In this document: one piece after another, positions 57,444 through 64,000 of the stretch | How the letters are laid out: each line of letters starts with the position of its first letter | Numbering within the stretch: position 1 is the stretch's first letter | From: an uncultured Bacteroidota bacterium | Lineage (GTDB): Bacteria > Bacteroidota > Bacteroidia > Chitinophagales > Chitinophagaceae | NCBI GenBank assembly: GCA_903831575.1 | Contig: CAIKYB010000044.1 | Location: forward strand, 1-64,000 | DNA: 64,000 bases | Direction: 5' to 3' | Translations under genes and position numbers: made by a program | The notes under the pieces: generated by a model | What the model was told of the DNA's origin: nothing | Databases searched by the model: none | Seen by the model: only the letters and a program-made list of their open reading frames with translations

Positions 57444-58775
57444 TTATTTAAACTTCAAAACTAAGTTTGGCTGAATGGCATGTTGATTATTAGAACCATC
57501 CCAAATTGCAAATCCAAATGGGAAATCCTCTTTACTTGTAAAGTCAACATCTTGTTTTAAAACATCACTAGTTTTTATTAATCTTTTATATTCTACAATC
57601 CATCCAGAGCCTGTATGAACAGCTGCGCAAGTAATATCTGCTCTTCCATTTATTAGAGGAGAAGCAATGAAACTAGGAAAACATTTTGAACCTACACTAC
57701 CCGTAACAGAGTTGCCTGTTCTAAGATAATCGTTTCCTAAATTCGGATTTATTGAATCATTAACACCATAATACAAAATACCTGTTGATGATACTCCGGT
57801 TATTTTTACCACATTAGCAGCAGAAAGTGTATCCGTAGCTAAAATGTAATTGTAATTAGTTGCATTTACTTTAATCCATAATGGTACAGTTACTGTTGCT
57901 CCGGTGCCATCCAATTTCAATGATTGTCTATTGTTAGAACTTCCCTGAGTTGCTGTTGTTGAATAGACGGGTCTGTATGGCCAAGTTGCTGAATTACTTG
58001 TTACAGTAATGTCATCTACGTGTCTTCCATTAGCGTTTCCACCTGTTAAGTTTGTAATGCCAGGACCTCCTGCCCAATCCTGATAATTATCATCCATCTG
58101 ATTAAAAACTAAATCTTTGCTCAAATGTCCCCACCACATATCTATTTTTTCATTTGCTCCATTCGTATAGTGGTTACCGCTATTGGAATTAGATTTATAT
58201 ACAGAAGGTGTTACTGAATAGTCCATATAAGGTGAGAATACATGACAACTTGCATAACAAGTTTGACTTATAAATTTGGGAGTAGACTTATCAATATTCC
58301 AAAGCATGGCCATTTTATCTTCCCCAAATCCTACTCTTGTTAATGCTCCGTTTACATCATAGGTTTTACTTGACCCTTCTTGATTCCAACGTTTAGTAGT
58401 TGAATCAAAATACCATGGCGTTACATTTGTGTTTTTGGTATTATCATTATATTCTGCTAAAAAATAAACATATTGATCGTCGTACATACAACGAAGTGAT
58501 GCTTTATAAACATCACCAATATATCCGGAGAAAAGGCCGTTGCCTGGATCAGGAACTGTTGGTTGGAAATTTAATGTTGTAGCATTTTGCCATGCAGCAT
58601 CTATTGTGCCATCTATGACAGGTGCTGTACTAGCTTTACTTGCGATTAAATCTGTTGAATTGTCTGTCTGAGCTACATCTAAAATTTGATCATCTTTCGT
58701 ACAACTAACTACATAGCCAATAGCTAAAAGAAAAGTAATTGTGATCAAAGAGAGGTTTGTTTTTAAAATTTTCAT
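57444..58775 (-). CDS. Ethylbenzene-dehydrogenase-gamma-like heme-binding lipoprotein with CX3CH motif
   Basis: Lipobox VVSC; APVIDGTIDAAWQNATTLNF...YVYFLAEYNDNTKN...KMAMLWNID...SQTCYASCHVF. Confidence 0.7.
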   Translation of the reverse strand: MKILKTNLSLITITFLLAIGYVVSCTKDDQILDVAQTDNSTDLIASKASTAPVIDGTIDAAWQNATTLNFQPTVPDPGNGLFSGYIGDVYKASLRCMYDDQYVYFLAEYNDNTKNTNVTPWYFDSTTKRWNQEGSSKTYDVNGALTRVGFGEDKMAMLWNIDKSTPKFISQTCYASCHVFSPYMDYSVTPSVYKSNSNSGNHYTNGANEKIDMWWGHLSKDLVFNQMDDNYQDWAGGPGITNLTGGNANGRHVDDITVTSNSATWPYRPVYSTTATQGSSNNRQSLKLDGTGATVTVPLWIKVNATNYNYILATDTLSAANVVKITGVSSTGILYYGVNDSINPNLGNDYLRTGNSVTGSVGSKCFPSFIASPLINGRADITCAAVHTGSGWIVEYKRLIKTSDVLKQDVDFTSKEDFPFGFAIWDGSNNQHAIQPNLVLKFK

Positions 58776-59020
58776 ATGAAAGTGTTTTGGTGAGAAATAT
58801 ATTTTTAAATTAAATATGTTTCAATATATAATTGATGATCATTCTCAAAGATCATGAGTGATTAATTGCATAAGTTTTGGTTGATTTAATCAGCCTAATT
58901 GCTTGATTGTTTTTATGCTTAGAATTACAAAAACATGATATTGACAACATAACAATCGATTTATTTTACAAAACTACAAAATTAATTTAAAGATAATAAG
59001 ACTTTTTTATCTTTTATTTT

Positions 59021-59036
59021 AATGACATTAATCATT
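59021..59036. promoter_or_regulatory. CRP/FNR-like dyad AATGA-N6-TCATT upstream of electron-transfer cluster
   Basis: aatgacattaatcatt, perfect 5-bp arms. Confidence 0.35.
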
Positions 59037-59469
59037 TGGCAGATTCAAGTTTTTTTTGTAAAAGACTTTTCTCAGTAATGGCACAGAAAGAAATACTATA
59101 TGAGCTAGGGCAATATCCGTAACTTCTATGTTTTATTTATATTAGTTTGTATTAATGTAAATTGACTTTAGTAGTAAAAGTGAAAACTATTTTATCGATT
59201 TTCTGAATTGAATTTTGAAACTGATTGAGTAGCAGAATTTACATGTAATTTTTTATAAATATTTTTAAAGTTGATTAGTTGAATTAGGACAAAATCGATC
59301 CCTTTCAACAATTCAATCTCTCACAAATTAGACTTCACTTTTTATTCTTGTGCTCTATTCGTGTATCGTCGCTGAAAGTAATTCGCCTGCTTCAAAACCC
59401 ACTTCTTGCTCTTATTTGTTATTAAAACTAATGAAGAGAAAACGCGCTGCATATCAATTTATTTTTGTT

Positions 59470-59485
59470 GATGACTTTAATCATC
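59470..59485. promoter_or_regulatory. CRP/FNR-like dyad GATGA-N6-TCATC
   Basis: gatgactttaatcatc, perfect 5-bp arms; same TGACWTTAATCA core as 59021. Confidence 0.35.
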
Positions 59486-59600
59486 CGCTCTAAAAAGGCA
59501 TATCATATTGTTAAAAAAAGGAACAATTTATTTTCGCTTTTTTATGCCTCTGTGTTGTCATTTAGACTTGTCTTTTATTAATGAGTAATCAAATATAGCG

Positions 59601-60374
59601 ATGATAAAGAAGTATGCTGCAGAAATAAAGCACTTGAAATTTTATATTATTACTATTCCTTTCGTAATATTTTTTAGCTATGCTATTTATTTTTTTTGCG
59701 GAGATGTTATTATTGAAAAAATGAAAGATGAGAATCAATTTTTCGAATTAGGCACTTCTTTTTTATTTTTATTAACGTCAATATTATTTTTAAAGTCATA
59801 CCTATACAATAAAAATATTTTTCTATTGCTTTTATCTATTTTATTGTTTTTTGGAGCTGGAGAAGAATTAAGTTGGGGACAAAATTTACTAGGATTTAAA
59901 ACTCCTGTAGAATTAAGTAAAATTAATGTACAGAAAGAATTCAACTTACATAATATAGAAATATTTAACACCAATAATTTCGATCTTACTCATAAAAAGG
60001 GTTGGCATAGGTTATTGGAAATAAATTTTCTTTTTCGAATTTTTATTATGTTTTTTGGAATTGTTTTACCCTTTTCAGTAGCTCACAATACCTGGGCAAA
60101 AAATCTACTTTACAAAACTAAAATCCCTATTCCTCCGATATCCTTAGGAATATTTTTTTTAGTAAGTTGGATTGTTCTTGAAATACTTCTTAAATATCTT
60201 CCAGCAGGGAAAAGTGAGAATTATTATGCAAGTGCTGTTGAAATATTTGAATTTCTTACCTCATATGTTTTTTTTACAATAGGAATTTATTTTTTCCGAA
60301 TGAGAAAAATAAATATCATGGGATTAGGCATCATAGATTATTTAAACCACATTAATAATAGATATAAACAGTAA
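59601..60374 (+). CDS. Uncharacterised multi-TM protein with GEELSWGQ...NVQKEFNLHN motif
   Basis: Several TM helices; FFGAGEELSWGQNLLGFKTPVELSKINVQKEFNLHNIE. Confidence 0.65.
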   Translation: MIKKYAAEIKHLKFYIITIPFVIFFSYAIYFFCGDVIIEKMKDENQFFELGTSFLFLLTSILFLKSYLYNKNIFLLLLSILLFFGAGEELSWGQNLLGFKTPVELSKINVQKEFNLHNIEIFNTNNFDLTHKKGWHRLLEINFLFRIFIMFFGIVLPFSVAHNTWAKNLLYKTKIPIPPISLGIFFLVSWIVLEILLKYLPAGKSENYYASAVEIFEFLTSYVFFTIGIYFFRMRKINIMGLGIIDYLNHINNRYKQ

Positions 60375-60509
60375 TTGGAATTGAACTAATCGTTATTAAT
60401 GAAAATGTTGAATCGATTTAACATAGATAAAAACAATTTAAATTGCAACTACGGGGTACTCTAATTTATAGAATGAAAATTTATTCCCGATTTTCATTAC
60501 TTTGCAGAA

Positions 60510-61169
60510 ATGAATGATCAAGTCCTCGCTTTGTTGAAAAAAGATATTTTGCTTGAATTCAGGCAGAAACATACTTTTTATGGGATAATATTATATATAG
60601 CATCTACCATTTTTCTAATTTATCTCTCTTTACCTGAAAGTCCGGATGCACAAGTATGGAATAGTCTTTTCTGGGTAATTCAATTGTTTGTTTGTGTAAA
60701 TGCTGTAGCAAAGAGCTTTTTGCAGGAAAATAAAGGAAGAATGCTTTATTTTTATTCGATTTCAAGCCCCGTTCAATTTATTCTTGGAAAATTGATATTT
60801 AATGTGTTTTTAATGTTGTTTATGAGTGCCATTAGCTTGGTCCTCTTTTTTGTCTTTCTTGGTAACCCAACTATCAATACTTTGCAATTCCTGGGAATTG
60901 TCCTCCTAGGAGGAACTGGTATAAGTCTCGTATTTACATTAATGAGTGCTATTGCAGCAAAAGCTCAACAAAATGCTGCCCTGATTGCTATTCTGGGGTT
61001 TCCTGTCATTCTCCCTCAATTGATGTTGTTAATAAAATTGAGCAAAGCAGCATTTGCCGAGGTGTTTAGGGATGGTGCTATTACCCAATTAGTAGGGCTG
61101 ACTGCCCTTATGGATGTTTTGGTTGTTGTTCTCGCTATTGTATTGTTCCCCTATTTGTGGAAAGATTAA
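60510..61169 (+). CDS. ccmB: Heme exporter protein CcmB
   Basis: ALLKKDILLEFRQKHTFYGIILYIASTIFLIYLSL...LPQLMLLIKLS. Confidence 0.85.
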   Translation: MNDQVLALLKKDILLEFRQKHTFYGIILYIASTIFLIYLSLPESPDAQVWNSLFWVIQLFVCVNAVAKSFLQENKGRMLYFYSISSPVQFILGKLIFNVFLMLFMSAISLVLFFVFLGNPTINTLQFLGIVLLGGTGISLVFTLMSAIAAKAQQNAALIAILGFPVILPQLMLLIKLSKAAFAEVFRDGAITQLVGLTALMDVLVVVLAIVLFPYLWKD

Positions 61170-61258
61170 ATTGACAAATAGATCCCCAATTTGAATATTA
61201 TTTTTTATTGTGTGGCACACTTCTCCTTAACTTTGCGCCACTTAAATAAATACCCCGA

Positions 61259-61960
61259 TTGGTGTATAAAAACTGGTGGAAAATATTATCCTTTTTATTA
61301 TTGGTCTATACCATAACTGCAGGCTTATTGCTTGATGTTCCAAAACTGCCCATTTTAAATGAAACGATCCGCAACTTATACTTTCATGTTTGCATGTGGT
61401 TTGGCATGATGATCTTATTCATCATAAGTTTTGTTTACAGCGTTAAATACTTAAAAGACTTCAATTACCGACATGATGTTTATGCTACGAACTTTGCTGC
61501 AGTTGGCTGTTTGTTCGGCATTCTTGGTTATCTCACAGGGGTGTTATGGGTTAACGTTACTTGGCTCACTGATCAGAGACAATCTTTAGGTAGTGTATTG
61601 AAAGAACCTAAATTAATTGGAGCCGCAATTGCACTGCTTATTTATGGCGCCTATTTTGTATTGAGAGGATCTTTTACAGACATCGATAAAAGAGCAAGGG
61701 TAAGTGCGGTGTATAATATTTTTGCTTTTGCTATGCTATTTCCCAGCATATGGATTATACCAAGAATTGTAGGAAGCCTGCATCCCGGCGCCCCGGGAAG
61801 TGATAGCGGGAATCCTGCTTTGGACAGAAAAGATTTAGATGGCGCCATGAGAATGGTTTTTTATCCTGCCATAATAGGTTGGACTTTACTGGGTGTTTGG
61901 ATCGCCACTTTAAAAATCAGAATAGATTTAATTAAAAATAAAAATATAATCAATGAATAG
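61259..61960 (+). CDS. ccmC: Cytochrome c biogenesis protein CcmC/CcsA-like
   Basis: NETIRNLYFHVCMWFGMMI...GCLFGILGYLTGVLWVNVTW...NIFAFAMLFPSIWIIPRI; start TTG 61259 or GTG 61262. Confidence 0.85.
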   Translation: MVYKNWWKILSFLLLVYTITAGLLLDVPKLPILNETIRNLYFHVCMWFGMMILFIISFVYSVKYLKDFNYRHDVYATNFAAVGCLFGILGYLTGVLWVNVTWLTDQRQSLGSVLKEPKLIGAAIALLIYGAYFVLRGSFTDIDKRARVSAVYNIFAFAMLFPSIWIIPRIVGSLHPGAPGSDSGNPALDRKDLDGAMRMVFYPAIIGWTLLGVWIATLKIRIDLIKNKNIINE

Positions 61961-62165
61961 ATTATTACTTATAATAGTTGGATTGTGTTGTTCATTTATA
62001 GCTTCTGCTCAAGACAAAATAGAAATGGCAGATGTTATGCGCAGCAATGGAAAAATTTACACGGTGGTAGCTGTTTGTTTAACTATCCTAACCGGCTTAT
62101 TCATTTATGTTTTTATGATTGATAGAAAGATAAATAAATTAGAAAAAGAACATTCTATTAAGTAA
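61953..62165 (+). CDS. CcmD-like small membrane protein
   Basis: 70 aa; signal/TM then VVAVCLTILTGLFIYVFMIDRKINKLEKE; overlaps ccmC 3' end. Confidence 0.65.
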   Translation: MNRLLLIIVGLCCSFIASAQDKIEMADVMRSNGKIYTVVAVCLTILTGLFIYVFMIDRKINKLEKEHSIK

Positions 62166-62197
62166 GTATTGCCCTTGTTAAAATAAAAACCTAAAAT

Positions 62198-63619
62198 ATG
62201 TCAACAAATCAACACTACAGTTTTTTTCAAAGTGTAGAAAAAAGCTTCGACAAAGCATCAAAATTTACAAAATGGGATCTCGGCATTTTAGAACAAATAA
62301 AAGCTTGTAATAGCGTTTATCAAATGCGTTTCCCAGTAAAACTCGATAATGGAAAGATTGAAGTTATCGAAGCGTATCGTGTTCAACATAGTCAGCATAA
62401 ATCTCCTTGCAAAGGAGGTATTCGTTTTAGTGACGAAGTTAATCAGGATGAAGTGATGGCATTGGCTTCTTTAATGACTTATAAATGCGCCATTGTAAAT
62501 GTTCCTTTCGGGGGTGGTAAAGGCGGGATTAAAATTAATCCACGTAACTATTCTACTTATGAATTGGAAAAAATCACACGTCGTTATACCGCAGAGTTGG
62601 TGAAGAAAAATTTTATTGGTCCTGGTATTGATGTACCCGCTCCGGATTATGGAACAGGCCCAAGAGAAATGGCTTGGATTGTAGATACCTATGCTTCATT
62701 GAAACCAGGAGAAATTGATGCCGCTGGTTGTGTAACTGGAAAGCCGGTAACACAAGGTGGTGTTCGTGGCAGAACGGAAGCAACTGGTTTAGGTGTGTTT
62801 TTCGGTATTCGTGAAGTGTGTAATATGGAAGACATTATGAAAAAGCTAGGTCTGGCTGTTGGAATAAAAGAAAAGACTGTTGTGGTTCAAGGATTAGGAA
62901 ATGTGGGCTATCATTCTGCAAAATTTTTCAGAGAAGCAGGTGCGAAAGTTATTGCTCTTGCTGAATTTGAAGGGGCTATATATAATGCTGATGGATTAAA
63001 TGAAGATGAAGTTTTTCAACACAGAAAAAAAACAGGATCAATTTTAAATTTTCCTGGAGCCACCAATTTGGCAAAAAATTCCGATGCGCTGGAATTGGAA
63101 TGTGATATTTTAATTCCTGCTGCATTAGAGAATGTAATCAATGGAGAAAATGCGCCAAGGGTTAAAGCAAAAATAATTGGGGAAGCTGCGAACGGTCCGT
63201 GTACACCTGAAGCTGATGAAGTGTTTACACAAAAAGGAATATTGTGTGTGCCTGATATGTATCTGAATGCAGGAGGTGTTACCGTAAGTTATTTTGAGTG
63301 GTTGAAAAACCTTAGCCATGTACGTTATGGTCGTATGGAAAAACGTTTCACAGAAAATTTGAACACTCATATTCTTGGTCAGATTGAAGAATTGACAGGT
63401 AAAAGGGTAGAAGACCATGAGCGTAAATTTATCATGCATGGTCCGGATGAACAGGATTTGGTTCATAGTGGTTTGGAAGAAACAATGATCAGTGCTACAA
63501 GAGAAATTATGGATATCTGGAAAGAAAATCCGGAAATACCTGATATGCGTACTGCCGCTTATGTAAGCGCGATTAATAAAGTTGCGACCAGTTATTTGGA
63601 ACTTGGGATATTCCCATAA
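62198..63619 (+). CDS. gdhA: Glu/Leu/Phe/Val dehydrogenase
   Basis: YRVQHSQHKSPCKGGIRFSDEVNQDEVMALASLMTYKCAIVNVPFGGGKGGI...GPGIDVPAPDYGTGPREMAWI...VVQGLGNVGYHSA. Confidence 0.94.
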   Translation: MSTNQHYSFFQSVEKSFDKASKFTKWDLGILEQIKACNSVYQMRFPVKLDNGKIEVIEAYRVQHSQHKSPCKGGIRFSDEVNQDEVMALASLMTYKCAIVNVPFGGGKGGIKINPRNYSTYELEKITRRYTAELVKKNFIGPGIDVPAPDYGTGPREMAWIVDTYASLKPGEIDAAGCVTGKPVTQGGVRGRTEATGLGVFFGIREVCNMEDIMKKLGLAVGIKEKTVVVQGLGNVGYHSAKFFREAGAKVIALAEFEGAIYNADGLNEDEVFQHRKKTGSILNFPGATNLAKNSDALELECDILIPAALENVINGENAPRVKAKIIGEAANGPCTPEADEVFTQKGILCVPDMYLNAGGVTVSYFEWLKNLSHVRYGRMEKRFTENLNTHILGQIEELTGKRVEDHERKFIMHGPDEQDLVHSGLEETMISATREIMDIWKENPEIPDMRTAAYVSAINKVATSYLELGIFP

Positions 63620-63694
63620 TCAGAGCTGATTCATTGGCCATTGTTGTTGTTACCAACGGTAATAAGAAAGATTTACTCTAGATCCTTTATAACT

Positions 63695-63720
63695 CATTGT
63701 TGGTCTTAATACCAACAATG
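63695..63720. repeat. Perfect 10-bp hairpin 3' of gdhA
   Basis: cattgttggt-cttaat-accaacaatg. Confidence 0.6.
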
Positions 63721-63738
63721 GTAAAATTCATTAAAATA

Positions 63739-63774
63739 CAAAAAATGGCTGCTCGTTTGAGTAGCCATTTTTTA
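63739..63774. terminator. Bidirectional terminator hairpin
   Basis: aaaaaatggct-gctcgtttgag-tagccatttttt. Confidence 0.75.
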
Positions 63775-63799
63775 TGTATTCAAGTACTGATATTTTTTG

Positions 63800-64000
63800 T
63801 TAAGGTTTTGTTGGTTGTTTTGTTGCTGGAACTTTTTTAGGAGGATTTTTCGGATCGTTTTTCATAATAAAATCCTTATTGGTAATCATTTGTGTATCAG
63901 TAGGATCTAATGCCATGGCTTTGTCTACATAGATAAGTGCATTTTCCTGGTCTTTCATTTTGTTGTAATAATACTCAATCAAATATTGATAAGAGCCCAT
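63800..64000 (-). CDS. Partial TPR-repeat protein (continues beyond the window)
   Basis: LIEYYYNKMKDQENALIYVDKAMALDPTD; Lys/Pro-rich C-terminus. Confidence 0.6.
   Translation of the reverse strand: MGSYQYLIEYYYNKMKDQENALIYVDKAMALDPTDTQMITNKDFIMKNDPKNPPKKVPATKQPTKP

Overview
AT-rich Bacteroidota-type chromosomal window, probably Chitinophagaceae/Sphingobacteriia-like. This is judged from gene content: T9SS/gliding genes, DUF1573 proteins, a fused alpha/beta E1 dehydrogenase, BshA, AMP nucleosidase and DUF5777 barrels. Most of the window is housekeeping: ispF, dut, upp, adenine deaminase, trmD, queA, amn, rpsP, mnmE, a full 14-subunit nuoA-N operon, an ExbB/ExbD/ExbD/TonB operon, ccmB/ccmC and gdhA. 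The points most worth a second look are: (1) a GxxExxY (PD-(D/E)XK-like) gene bracketed by about 29-bp inverted repeats, with a duplicated right repeat, inserted exactly between nuoF and nuoG; (2) a NrfD + TAT ferredoxin + multi-cytochrome + DUF5777 barrel electron-transfer cluster (52.1-58.8 kb) with no molybdopterin catalytic subunit in the window, whose FeS subunit has lost one Cys of its first cluster motif; (3) a second DUF5777/cytochrome module at the left edge, next to a TSP1-like/SprB-repeat surface protein ending in a cytochrome-c-like domain with a CX6CH motif; (4) several unassigned structured or repeated non-coding elements: a closed-stem candidate RNA 5' of queA, a 32-bp perfect REP-like palindrome, twin hairpins with a compensatory change, and a dispersed GGTACGAACCA motif. 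No rRNA, tRNA or CRISPR array was recognised. All family calls come from reading the sequence; no database search was run.
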